A stretch of 64,000 nt of DNA from Natronogracilivirga saccharolytica (GTDB lineage Bacteria > Bacteroidota > Rhodothermia > Balneolales > Natronogracilivirgulaceae). Below the pieces are notes generated by a model that was not told the DNA's origin, searched no databases, and saw only the letters and a program-made list of their open reading frames with translations. This document shows positions 8,798 to 16,863 of this stretch, piece by piece. The translations under genes were made by a program, and so were the position numbers. The DNA is taken from contig NZ_JAFIDN010000003.1 of NCBI RefSeq assembly GCF_017921895.1, forward strand, positions 248,001-312,000, in the 5' to 3' direction. The stretch's first letter is position 1. Every line of letters starts with the position of its first letter.

Positions 8798-9409
8798 ATG
8801 AGTAACAAAGATCTTTCAGGCGTGAAACTTGCCATTATCTATTACAGTTCGACCGGGACCAACTACGAAACGGCAAAAGTTGCTGCCAGTGCTGCAGAGG
8901 AGTCCGGTGCGGAGGTCCGCATCAGAAAAGTTGCTGAGCTGGCACCCGAAGAGGCCATAGCACAAAACGAACAGTGGAAGGCGCATGTGGAAGCCACAGC
9001 AGATGTTCCTGTCGCCTCCAATGACGATCTGGAATGGGCGGATGCCGTTTTGTTCGGCACCCCCACACGATATGGCAATGTAGCGGCACAGCTCAAGCAG
9101 TTCATTGACGGAACCGGTCCGCTTTGGGCGGAAGGAAAGCTGGTTGACAAAGTGGTTGCCGGATTCACCAGCGCCCAGAACCCGCATGGCGGACAGGAAT
9201 CAACGCTTCTCGCGCTGTACAATTCCATGTATCATTGGGGCAGCATTATCGTGCCTGTCGGATATGCCGACCCGGCAAACTTCCAGGCAGGCGGCAATCC
9301 CTACGGCTTCAGCATAACTGCTGCCGATCCGGAGATAGACGATAATAAAGCCAGCGTCATTAAAACACTCACGCAGCGTGTGCTGAACGTGGCAGCGTCA
9401 TTGAAATAA
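8798..9409 (+). CDS. wrbA: WrbA-type NAD(P)H:quinone oxidoreductase
   Basis: The 203-residue flavodoxin-fold protein reduces quinones by two electrons using NAD(P)H and FMN in the cytosol, which avoids semiquinone radicals. The phosphate loop of the FMN site is YYSSTGTNYETA (near residue 16). The WrbA-specific segments PTRYGNVAAQLKQFID and TSAQNPHGGQES are present, and the length is normal. GGAG lies seven bases before the ATG. Placement behind a MarR gene and its operator indicates induction by quinone or electrophile stress. Confidence 0.88.
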   Translation: MSNKDLSGVKLAIIYYSSTGTNYETAKVAASAAEESGAEVRIRKVAELAPEEAIAQNEQWKAHVEATADVPVASNDDLEWADAVLFGTPTRYGNVAAQLKQFIDGTGPLWAEGKLVDKVVAGFTSAQNPHGGQESTLLALYNSMYHWGSIIVPVGYADPANFQAGGNPYGFSITAADPEIDDNKASVIKTLTQRVLNVAASLK

Positions 9410-9413
9410 AGAA

Positions 9414-9447
9414 AGGCGCTCAGATAATTTGAGAAGAGGCGCTCAGA
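9414..9447. repeat. Pair of 11-bp direct repeats
   Basis: AGGCGCTCAGA occurs at 9414-9424 and 9437-9447, between the converging wrbA and kamA-like genes; the second copy includes the stop codon of the latter. Function unknown; it may be chance. Confidence 0.4.
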
Positions 9448-10597
9448 GATCGGCGGGATTGTATTCCCGCCAGATCTCGCCTTCATATGATTGCACGGAA
9501 ACATAACTCCCGTCGCGGCCCCGGAATCCGTTTGGAGTAAGCGGGATCTTGCCGTGCGGAGTATCAAGCACATAAAGGGGAATGGCAAACCCGGAGAGAC
9601 GTCCGCGAAGCTGCTCCATCAGCTCCATGCCCCGTTCAATGGTGGTCCTGAAATGGCGCGTTCCGCCAATCAACTGAGCATGATACAGGTAGTAGGGCCG
9701 CACCCTGCATGTGACGAGCTCGTGGAACAGTGACTTCAGTGTTTCGGCATCGTCGTTAATCCCCTTCAGCAGCACGGTCTGGTTTCCGACGGGAACACCG
9801 GCCCGGGTCAGTTTGTCTATAGCATGTCTGGCGTCACCGGTAATTTCCGCGGCATGATTGAAGTGGGTGTTGATCCAGACCGGATGATTTTCGGATATAA
9901 TCCGGCACAGTTCATCAGTAATTCTGAACGGATTCAGGACAGGATACCGTGTCCCGATCCGTATGATATCGATATGCGGAATGGCACGGAGCCTGCTGAT
10001 AATCCATTCGAGGTTTTCATCGTTCAGAGACAGCGGGTCGCCGCCTGTCAGCAGGACATCCCTGATCTCCCCGTGATCGGCGAGATAGTCAATGGCAAGC
10101 TGCAATTCCTCCCTGTTCAGTGCCTGGGTTCCGTCGCCCACCATTCTCTTCCTGAGGCAATACCGGCAGTAAACAGCACATTCGGTAGTCACACAAAAAG
10201 CAACCCGGTCTTTGTAATTGTGGATGAGATTTTTGACCGGACTGTGCGCCTGCTCTTCAAGCGGATCAAGGGCATCGATATCGACATCGTCATCCATCTC
10301 GTCAGCATGCGGCACAACCTGCCGCCTTACCGGACACTGCGGATTATCCGGATCCATCAGTGACGCATAATAAGGGGTTATCCGCCAGCGGAAGTACGAT
10401 GTTGTGCGTTCCAGCCCCTCCAGTTCCTCCCGTGACAGCGAAACCCATTTCTGCAGCTCATCCAGAGAACGGATACGGTTCTTCATCTGCCATTTCCAGT
10501 CCGTCCAGCCGGATGTCTCAGCCTTGGCCGCCCGGCCGTTTCGGGATGGTTGATCAGATGAAGGGGAGGTATGATTTGTTTCTCGGATCGGTTTCAC
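9443..10597 (-). CDS. KamA-family radical SAM aminomutase (lysine 2,3-aminomutase-like)
   Basis: The protein has 384 residues from a GTG at 10597. No in-frame ATG lies before the conserved WKWQMKNRI, so GTG is the likely start. The [4Fe-4S] motif CAVYCRYC has C140, C144 and C147. K350 in VLDTPHGK matches the PLP lysine of lysine 2,3-aminomutase. Clostridial enzyme binds the substrate side-chain amine with D293 and D330; here the first position is Q308 (YHAQLIGG, usually QCDLSEG), while D345 keeps the second. It should therefore move an alpha-amino group to the beta carbon, but the substrate may differ from lysine. It lies 143 bp downstream of the ATP-grasp gene on the same strand, a probable operon. 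Confidence 0.85.
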   Translation of the reverse strand: MKPIRETNHTSPSSDQPSRNGRAAKAETSGWTDWKWQMKNRIRSLDELQKWVSLSREELEGLERTTSYFRWRITPYYASLMDPDNPQCPVRRQVVPHADEMDDDVDIDALDPLEEQAHSPVKNLIHNYKDRVAFCVTTECAVYCRYCLRKRMVGDGTQALNREELQLAIDYLADHGEIRDVLLTGGDPLSLNDENLEWIISRLRAIPHIDIIRIGTRYPVLNPFRITDELCRIISENHPVWINTHFNHAAEITGDARHAIDKLTRAGVPVGNQTVLLKGINDDAETLKSLFHELVTCRVRPYYLYHAQLIGGTRHFRTTIERGMELMEQLRGRLSGFAIPLYVLDTPHGKIPLTPNGFRGRDGSYVSVQSYEGEIWREYNPADL

Positions 10598-10740
10598 AGA
10601 TTGGATCAGTTAGAGTTCGGAATGTATTATGTGATTGCTTATGATAGGTCTGACCGGGGCTGTCATTGATGAATATCACCTGTGGTAATCGCAGATTGTT
10701 ATCGTCAATGATGACTCTGACCGGCCGGTTCTGATGCATC

Positions 10741-11916
10741 TCAGGACTCCTGTTTCAAACGACCGATCGCACCCCGGAGTATTTCACTGAGAAATTCAGG
10801 ATAGGACCGCCCTTCAATTTCAGCAAGAATGGCAAACGTACTGTCGGTGGCAAAGGTCGGAAGGGGATTGATCTCAAGAAGCAGGGGAGTGCCGTTTTGT
10901 GCTATCTTGAAATCAAGCCGGACGAAATCACGAATGCGCAGCCAGTTGCAGAGGGTCAGCGACCAGGAGGAAATATGCTCTTCCAGTTCCGGTGTGATGA
11001 TGCCGGAGACTTCCGAATTCCGGTCATCCGGGGAATGGTCGCGATCAGTGCTCCCGGATTCCGGCTGATCATCAGACTTTTTTCGTCCGCGCCGTCCCTC
11101 AGTCTTTTCAGCATCCGGATCATTGGTTTCCAGAGCATGGGATCCGATTCCGGAGGTATCGAGTCCGCGTTCCATGACGGGATGGGCGCGCAGCGGGTGT
11201 CCGGAGAGGGCGCAGGTAATTTCCGGCCCGTCTATGAACGGTTCAGCCATGACATCCTGGTGGTATGTTTCCAGCAGAAACCGGCACTGATGCCGGAACT
11301 CCTCCGGTGACCGCACCATGCTTTTTTCAGAAATCCCCTTAGAGGTTCCTTCATAACGCGGCTTGAGGAACTGCGGAAAGGGCAGTTCAGGCTCAGGAAT
11401 CGGGGAAGAGTCATCACCCGGGGAGGGCGCATCGCTGTCGCTGCCGCTGCCACTGTCGCTGCCGGATGCCCCCGCGCTGCACCGGCTGTTCCATCCGATA
11501 ATCTGCCAGTCCGAGGTCGGGACTCCCAGAGAGCGGGCAATCATTTTCGTCAGTACCTTGTCCAGGGTCACCGTAAGGGCATAAGCATCGCTTCCCAGAC
11601 AGGGAATACCCTTCATTTCGCAGATGACAGGTGCCCAGGCTTCCCTGTTGCGCGATCCGTACCCTTCCCCGATATTCCAGACGAGGTCCGGCGTGCTGCT
11701 ATGGCCGGCCCCGGCGCTGCCCCCGGATGGGTCCGGACAGTGCGCCACATTCAGCAGCTGATGCGGAGATCCGATGCGCAAGGGCCGGTGTCCTGCATGA
11801 GTAACCGCCTGCTCCATGGCCGCAATGGTTGATTCCGGCTCAAATTCGGCAAACTTGTCATCCGGCCCCCCGGCAAGTTGATAATCCTGTGTGCGGTCAT
11901 ACACCAGTCCAATCAT
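10741..11916 (-). CDS. ATP-grasp ligase, D-alanine-D-alanine ligase-like, with two low-complexity insertions
   Basis: ATG 11916 gives a 391-residue protein; the frame continues 16 codons upstream to a TTG, which is less likely. The ATP-grasp features are K185 in FLKPRYEGTSKG and the metal ligands D335, E348 and N350 (RLDFK, LLLEINPLPTF). The N-terminal part (NIGEGYGSRNREAW, LGSDAYALTVTLDK) is D-Ala-D-Ala-ligase-like. The usual compact fold is interrupted by hydrophilic low-complexity segments at residues 145-178 (S/G/D-rich) and 262-303 (D/R/S-rich). Being next to a KamA enzyme and lacking cell-wall neighbours, it more likely joins a beta-amino acid to another amino acid than makes peptidoglycan D-Ala-D-Ala. 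That role is inference. Confidence 0.75.
   Translation of the reverse strand: MIGLVYDRTQDYQLAGGPDDKFAEFEPESTIAAMEQAVTHAGHRPLRIGSPHQLLNVAHCPDPSGGSAGAGHSSTPDLVWNIGEGYGSRNREAWAPVICEMKGIPCLGSDAYALTVTLDKVLTKMIARSLGVPTSDWQIIGWNSRCSAGASGSDSGSGSDSDAPSPGDDSSPIPEPELPFPQFLKPRYEGTSKGISEKSMVRSPEEFRHQCRFLLETYHQDVMAEPFIDGPEITCALSGHPLRAHPVMERGLDTSGIGSHALETNDPDAEKTEGRRGRKKSDDQPESGSTDRDHSPDDRNSEVSGIITPELEEHISSWSLTLCNWLRIRDFVRLDFKIAQNGTPLLLEINPLPTFATDSTFAILAEIEGRSYPEFLSEILRGAIGRLKQES
11431..11466. repeat. Hexanucleotide microsatellite inside the ATP-grasp gene
   Basis: Read on the coding strand, GGCAGC/GACAGC-type hexamers repeat about six times and encode alternating Ser-Gly and Ser-Asp. This lies in the first low-complexity insertion and is an obvious slippage site; unit loss or gain would keep the frame. 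Confidence 0.6.
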
Positions 11917-12093
11917 AAGGGGTTCACCGCTGGTGATTTTTTGATTCTTTCCGGATGTATGCAAACCAGGTAATAATCGGGTTTTAAAATGAAGCTGTGA
12001 TCCGTTGCTTCCATAAGCAGTATGGCGGACGGATAAATGAAAACAGTAAAAAAATACGAAAAATAGGTGTCAGGATGGTATCTTGTCTGAATT

Positions 12094-12984
12094 ATGAAAA
12101 CGGCCAAACACATAGCTGACAGAATCAGGCTTTTTATTGCCACCAAGCAGTTTCAGGTGGGCGATGTTATGCCGTCGACGCGAGAACTTGGCCGCCAGCT
12201 CGGCGCCAGTTTTCATACCGTACGGAAGGCGTATCATCAGCTTGCCGGTGAGGGGTTGCTGCGCAGCGAGGCAGGCCGCGGATTTGTGGTCAACCGCCAG
12301 AATATGCCTCTTGACAAGTCGCAGCGGCTGGAGATGGGTGCTGAGCGCATCCGGACTGTTCTGGAGGAGCTGATCGGCAACGGGCTGGATGAAGATGAAA
12401 TCGAAACACTGTTCCAGGAGCAGCTGGGTTTTATCGAATGGCCCGAGCGGCTTGAAAGCTGCGCATCGGCCGGTTTTACCCATGAGCATGCAGCGATGAT
12501 TTCCCGTGCCATTGCGTCCGAAGTCGGCATAAAAAGCGATACGATTACCACCGGCGAGACTCAGAAAATGGTCAATTTTGATGCCCTGTTTGTGCCGGTC
12601 CAGCTCATGCGCAACTTCAGAGAGGAGTCGGACAGTACCCTGCTGCTGCCGGTGGTTTATCATCTGAAACCCGAACTGCTCATTTCGCTGAGCGAACGTA
12701 CATCGGTTTCCACCATCGGACTGGTTTCCGGTGAAGAGAAAACGCTCAACATACTAATTGATGAGCTGAAGCTGAGCCTGAAGTTTCAGGGCTCAATCAT
12801 GGCCGGAGGTGCTTACGGCAAGTCACTGCCGCTATTTGTCAGGGAGGTCGACATCGTGCTTTATCCGCACACCCTCGCATCGCTCGTGGAAAAACAACTG
12901 CCGGAACGAAGGCGCATGAAACTGGAATACACTATCGATGCGCGTTCTGCCGAGATCATACGTTCCGAGTTATGGGATCAGTAA
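12094..12984 (+). CDS. GntR-family transcriptional regulator
   Basis: This 296-residue protein has an N-terminal GntR winged helix (residues 1-70): DVMPSTRELGRQLGASFHTV is the helix-turn-helix and GLLRSEAGRGFVV the wing. The C-terminal 200 residues do not match a sensor domain I can name; segments such as TIGLVSGEEKTLNILIDEL look like an alpha/beta ligand-binding fold. The gene is divergent from the ATP-grasp/KamA pair with 177 bp between starts, so it may regulate that pair and itself. A TATCTTG sequence sits about nine bases before the start codon. Confidence 0.8.
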   Translation: MKTAKHIADRIRLFIATKQFQVGDVMPSTRELGRQLGASFHTVRKAYHQLAGEGLLRSEAGRGFVVNRQNMPLDKSQRLEMGAERIRTVLEELIGNGLDEDEIETLFQEQLGFIEWPERLESCASAGFTHEHAAMISRAIASEVGIKSDTITTGETQKMVNFDALFVPVQLMRNFREESDSTLLLPVVYHLKPELLISLSERTSVSTIGLVSGEEKTLNILIDELKLSLKFQGSIMAGGAYGKSLPLFVREVDIVLYPHTLASLVEKQLPERRRMKLEYTIDARSAEIIRSELWDQ

Positions 12985-13055
12985 CATTTGTTGTAAGTTT
13001 TGAGCGCCATGCTGGTCATAGTGAAAATGGAATTTGAAAATAAACGTGTGCAGAA

Positions 13056-15161
13056 ATGAAGCAGTTAACGCCGGAAAAGCTGGTCGATTCGGCGGAAATG
13101 GCCATTGAATCGGAAATCGAGGCTGTCAGGGAACGTCCGTCACACGATGTGCTGACCGGCGGGAAAAAAATCAAAAGTCCGGCCGAAGGGGAGGTGCACT
13201 ACCGGTTTGAGACCGGAAATCCATCGCTGCGCTTTGCCGAATCGTGTCAGGCCACGCTGTCCGGCAAGACAATTACCGTGGTTCCTGTTGAAACGGGCGA
13301 AGAGCATATGGTTTTCCGTTTTCCTGATGATTACGGGGACCAGATTGCCGAAGTGGAGATGGAGTGGGAGAACGATTTTGTGCTGAAACGCATCCGTGAC
13401 GCACTGATGAACATACTCGACCATTCTGACCGCAGGGATCGCATCAACCGCATGCTCCATCCCGAAGACGCCAAAACGGAGGCACATGATGATATTCGCG
13501 ATGACGGCATGCGCAACACGGCACAGCGGGAAGCCATAGCCATCGCCATGCATCAGCCGGTAAGTTTTATCTGGGGGCCGCCGGGAACCGGAAAAACGGC
13601 CACCCTGGCATATATCATGGCCAATTATGCGCTGCACAGAAAAAAGGTGCTGTTTGTATCCAATACAAACCGGGCTGTGGATCACGGCATGCTGGGAGTG
13701 CTGCAGGCCATGGAAACGCTCGGGATCAAAGCCATCCCGAAGCGGATCACCCGGTTCGGGGAGCGTGTTCTTGAAAGTAACCGGCTGGATGACATCCATT
13801 TCGAACAGCAGCTTGAAAAGGAGATGTCGTCCCAGATGCAGGAGGCCGCCGACCTTCAGCACTGGCTGGATGCCCGGAACCTGCCCGATCTGACGGATGA
13901 GCAGCAGAAACATATTGAACAGAAAATTGAGCGTATGGGCGGTGAGGAAGCCGTTGAGGACCAGATCCGTGAGCTTACGCAGAAAGAATCCAGGGCCTAC
14001 TCCCGGCTGCGGCAATTTCAGGTCACCGGAACCACACTGGCCAGGGTCTGCACATCCGATATGCTGGAATCCATGGAGTTCGATGCTGTTGTCATTGATG
14101 AGGCATCGATGGCAAACCTGCCCTACATGCTGGTGATGGCATCCAAAGCCAAAGAGCACCTGGTCATTGTCGGCGATCCGATGCAGCTTCCCCCGATTGC
14201 GATAACAAATGATCAGGAGTCACGATCCGTGCTGGAACAGGATATTTTTGCCGCTGTCTCCGGAGCGGCCAGTGCCGGGGATCTGTTTCGCTGGCACGAT
14301 GCCCATCCGGAGTTCACCTCCTTTTTTGATATTCAGTACCGGATGCAGTCGGATCTGGCCAGGGTTATCAGCGAGGTGTTTTATGAAGGCAGGCTCAGGT
14401 CGGCCGGTGATATCGAAGCAGAAGATCATCAATATGGTCCTGAAAAGCACCAATCGGGTTCCGGAAAGCCGCATCACGGTTCTGATGAGCTGCAGCCAAG
14501 GTCTGATAAGCGGCATTCCCGCTCAACCGACTGGCATATTGAGTTCGAAGATGACAGAGGCACCCGGGCGGGTTCAGCCAGACAGGGAGGCAAGGATATG
14601 GCGCAGGATGTGCAGCTGGTTTCAGACAGCGCGGCATCGGTGGCACTGATCGACTCCTCATCACTGCGTCCCTCATTGCGCCAGGATAAAAACAGAAAAG
14701 GATTTCAGCCGGTCAATGATATCCATGCAACGCTGCTGAACGATGTGGTTCGCAGGATACTTGTAGAAAACCGGGCACGCCTTCATGAAATCGGCATTAT
14801 CGTTCCCTTTCGCTCGACGGTGTGGCAGCTGCGCAAGGAGCTCCGGGGAAAAAACCGCTGGTATGACCTGGAAATCGGCACTATCCACACCTTCCAGGGA
14901 CGGGAGAAGAAAATAATCATACTGGATACGGTGATGAGCGGCGAGCCGCGCGGCAGGTCCGTCCATCATTATTCGGTCCGGCCTTTTGACGAGGCAAAAA
15001 ACGGCCTTTCTGTGCCCAGGCTGCTTAACGTGGCATTTTCTCGAAGCCGTGAGAAGCTCGTGGTGCTGGCGGATATGCAGCATATAAAGCGGGTTTACGG
15101 TCAGAAATTCCTCGGGAAACTGCTTGGCAGGCTCCCGGTTCAGGAGGTCAGCTCCTTCTGA
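13056..15161 (+). CDS. SF1 (UPF1/DNA2-like) helicase with repeat insertion
   Basis: The 701-residue protein carries superfamily 1 helicase motifs in order: Q-motif-like NTAQREAI, motif I GPPGTGKT (174-181), motif II DEAS (348-351), motif III GDPMQLPP (373-380), motif IV QYRM (427-430), motif V TIHTFQGREK and motif VI NVAFSRSREK. Proteins of this UPF1/SMUBP2 type unwind DNA or RNA 5'-3'. Between motifs IV and V, residues 452-530 form a charged low-complexity insertion encoded partly by five degenerate 21-bp units. No cell-specific role can be assigned. The 3' end overlaps the convergent mnmD-like gene by 22 bp. Confidence 0.85.
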   Translation: MKQLTPEKLVDSAEMAIESEIEAVRERPSHDVLTGGKKIKSPAEGEVHYRFETGNPSLRFAESCQATLSGKTITVVPVETGEEHMVFRFPDDYGDQIAEVEMEWENDFVLKRIRDALMNILDHSDRRDRINRMLHPEDAKTEAHDDIRDDGMRNTAQREAIAIAMHQPVSFIWGPPGTGKTATLAYIMANYALHRKKVLFVSNTNRAVDHGMLGVLQAMETLGIKAIPKRITRFGERVLESNRLDDIHFEQQLEKEMSSQMQEAADLQHWLDARNLPDLTDEQQKHIEQKIERMGGEEAVEDQIRELTQKESRAYSRLRQFQVTGTTLARVCTSDMLESMEFDAVVIDEASMANLPYMLVMASKAKEHLVIVGDPMQLPPIAITNDQESRSVLEQDIFAAVSGAASAGDLFRWHDAHPEFTSFFDIQYRMQSDLARVISEVFYEGRLRSAGDIEAEDHQYGPEKHQSGSGKPHHGSDELQPRSDKRHSRSTDWHIEFEDDRGTRAGSARQGGKDMAQDVQLVSDSAASVALIDSSSLRPSLRQDKNRKGFQPVNDIHATLLNDVVRRILVENRARLHEIGIIVPFRSTVWQLRKELRGKNRWYDLEIGTIHTFQGREKKIIILDTVMSGEPRGRSVHHYSVRPFDEAKNGLSVPRLLNVAFSRSREKLVVLADMQHIKRVYGQKFLGKLLGRLPVQEVSSF
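14427..14531 (+). repeat. Five degenerate 21-bp tandem units inside the helicase gene
   Basis: Consecutive 21-base units start at 14427, 14448, 14469, 14490 and 14511. They encode the heptads HQYGPEK, HQSGSGK, PHHGSDE, LQPRSDK and RHSRSTD. Units 1-4 share a G(G)TxC core at the same offset and end in AAG or GAG. The divergence between units shows an old expansion. Confidence 0.55.
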
Positions 15162-16156
15162 AAGCGATCCCGCAGCCGCTGCTCGTTTACACGTTTGAAT
15201 CCGGAAAGGGCTTCTTCGGATGGCGAGGCGAGTGTCATTTCCCGTTTGCCCGGCGGACCGGCAGCGCGTGCAACATGCCATCCTGCCAGAACCATCGCCG
15301 CCCGTGCCTTTGTTGCTGAACAATACGTTCCGAGCATCGCCCGGTCTGATGCCGAATCCAGCAGCTTTGAAAAAACCTCCGTGGTCCAGAGATCCGGGTT
15401 GGCCGCCGGAGAGAAGGCGTCGTGCAGAAAAAAATCAAAACGATTGACGCTAATCATGGAACTGAGCGATTTCAGATCCGAAAAATCTCCGCGATAAACG
15501 GTTGCTGTGGTTGACCCGGTGTGAATCCGGTCTGTTCCGGCTTGCTCCGGAGGCGGAGTTCCGGACCGAGCTGAATCAGGGGGATCGCCGGATAATGTCA
15601 CCGAAATCACGGACCCGGTCTCCGCCCGGCACTGTCTGTCATTGAAACCGGCGATGGCGTCCGCAAGTTCTTCATTTGCAAGGTCTGCATTTTCATCAGC
15701 CACGGAAGGGCTGGTCCCGGCGCTTTCATACAAGTCGGCTGCAATCTTCCCGGGTTGCATCGAGCGGAACATGTCACCGGACACAGGATATTTCTCAACA
15801 CCGGCATAATATATGTTTGAACGCGATTTCGCTGAACGCCGGAACAGTTCCAGGAGAAGCAAATGGAATCCGGATCCGTACCCGGTTTCGAAAACAGTAA
15901 CGTTGCGGTGACCGGCAATCGCCCGCAGCAGTCCGGTTTGTTCAAAAAAAACATGCCGGCTTTCGGTCCATGCCCCTGCCAGGTTGTGATAGTGCTGGCC
16001 GTAATGATGCGAGTACAAGGTCATCGAGCCGTCACGGGTCCGGACTTGTTCCGGTCCGGACGTGTTGTCCGGCGAGCTGGATGAACGGTCGTCAGGCTTG
16101 CCTGCACTGTCAGTCCTGCCCGTGGTTTCAGGCTTGTTTTTATCCCCGGTCATCAT
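15140..16156 (-). CDS. mnmD: MnmD-like tRNA mnm5s2U34 methyltransferase
   Basis: ATG 16156 is chosen because it overlaps the stop of the upstream NUDIX gene by four bases (ATGA), giving 338 residues. The core has the MnmC/MnmD N-terminal signature DGSMTLYSHHYGQHYHN and AWTESRHVFFEQTGL, the SAM-binding loop VFETGYGSGFHLLLL, and the HDAFSPAANPDLWT catalytic segment. MnmD-type enzymes methylate aminomethyl-uridine at tRNA position 34. The FAD-oxidase half of two-domain MnmC is absent. Unusual are a roughly 45-residue Ser/Asp/Pro-rich N-terminal extension and a long internal insertion (TSPSVADENADL through TDRIHTGSTT) before the YRGDF strand. The 3' end overlaps the helicase gene. Confidence 0.8.
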   Translation of the reverse strand: MMTGDKNKPETTGRTDSAGKPDDRSSSSPDNTSGPEQVRTRDGSMTLYSHHYGQHYHNLAGAWTESRHVFFEQTGLLRAIAGHRNVTVFETGYGSGFHLLLLELFRRSAKSRSNIYYAGVEKYPVSGDMFRSMQPGKIAADLYESAGTSPSVADENADLANEELADAIAGFNDRQCRAETGSVISVTLSGDPPDSARSGTPPPEQAGTDRIHTGSTTATVYRGDFSDLKSLSSMISVNRFDFFLHDAFSPAANPDLWTTEVFSKLLDSASDRAMLGTYCSATKARAAMVLAGWHVARAAGPPGKREMTLASPSEEALSGFKRVNEQRLRDRFQKELTS

Positions 16157-16818
16157 GTACTGCGGTCCCGGTTTGTTGCTTCTCTGAACTCTTTGTAGAT
16201 GGCGATGATCTCGGAAGTAATCATGGCTGTAGCACCCCACAGCGGGACGGTATGCACATCCCAGTACGGGAAAGTCAGCTTCCGGCCCCGGAAAGTATCC
16301 GCTTGTTTTTTGATTTTGGCAGGATCTGCGAGATCGTCAATGGGAACCCAGAAAGCTTCACTGACCTCCGACCTCTGAAGTGTGATGTGCGGACGGTCGG
16401 GACAGAATGCCAGCCACGGATGAATGATGAAATCAGAGGGAGGAACATACAGCGGACTCAGGCAGCCGCTCAGTGAGTACTGACGGGCATAAATTCCCAC
16501 TTCCTCAGCCGCTTCGCGGATGGCCGCCTGGTCGGTTGATTCCCCGGGCTCAAGCCGTCCGCCCGGAAAACTGATCTGGCCGCCGTGGTTATTCAGCGAT
16601 TCGTTTCTCAGGGTGTACAGAATTGCCGGCGGCGACTGCATCGAAAGCAGCGCAAGAACCGCGCTGCGGGTTGGTTCGGCATCACCCGGGTCCGATACGG
16701 CCGGACGGTTGTCCGGTACCGGAGCCATCCTTCTTTGTGCTTTTTCACCCGGAAGGCGGCGGCTGATGACGCGCCTGCAAAAATCCTGAAAAGTGTCCGG
16801 CTGTTTCGATGATTCCAT
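16153..16818 (-). CDS. NUDIX hydrolase, CoA pyrophosphatase-like
   Basis: The 221-residue protein carries a complete Nudix box, G87 to I109 (GRLEPGE...REAAEEVGI), with the metal-binding glutamates E102, E105 and E106. The preceding HGGQISFPGG (78-87) is typical of the NudL/CoA diphosphatase branch, which splits coenzyme A and its derivatives into phosphopantetheine and 3',5'-ADP. It is translationally coupled to the mnmD-like gene through a four-base overlap. The N-terminal 50 residues contain the branch's RRAAV-like region only loosely. Substrate assignment is by family. Confidence 0.85.
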   Translation of the reverse strand: MESSKQPDTFQDFCRRVISRRLPGEKAQRRMAPVPDNRPAVSDPGDAEPTRSAVLALLSMQSPPAILYTLRNESLNNHGGQISFPGGRLEPGESTDQAAIREAAEEVGIYARQYSLSGCLSPLYVPPSDFIIHPWLAFCPDRPHITLQRSEVSEAFWVPIDDLADPAKIKKQADTFRGRKLTFPYWDVHTVPLWGATAMITSEIIAIYKEFREATNRDRST

Positions 16819-16863
16819 TGCTGAGTAGTGCCCCGGCTGCCTGAGTCAGCGTGACGCGGCCGT

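Noticed and set aside
10554-10739. 61-codon minus-strand frame starting just after the ATP-grasp stop
   Set aside because: Its position suggested translational coupling, but it overlaps the KamA gene in another frame and has no motif or composition supporting it.
12079-12085. TATCTTG upstream of the GntR gene, also seen at 17240 and 32584, considered as a shared promoter element
   Set aside because: One of the three copies faces no gene and no consistent -35/-33 partner was found, so the motif alone is not enough.
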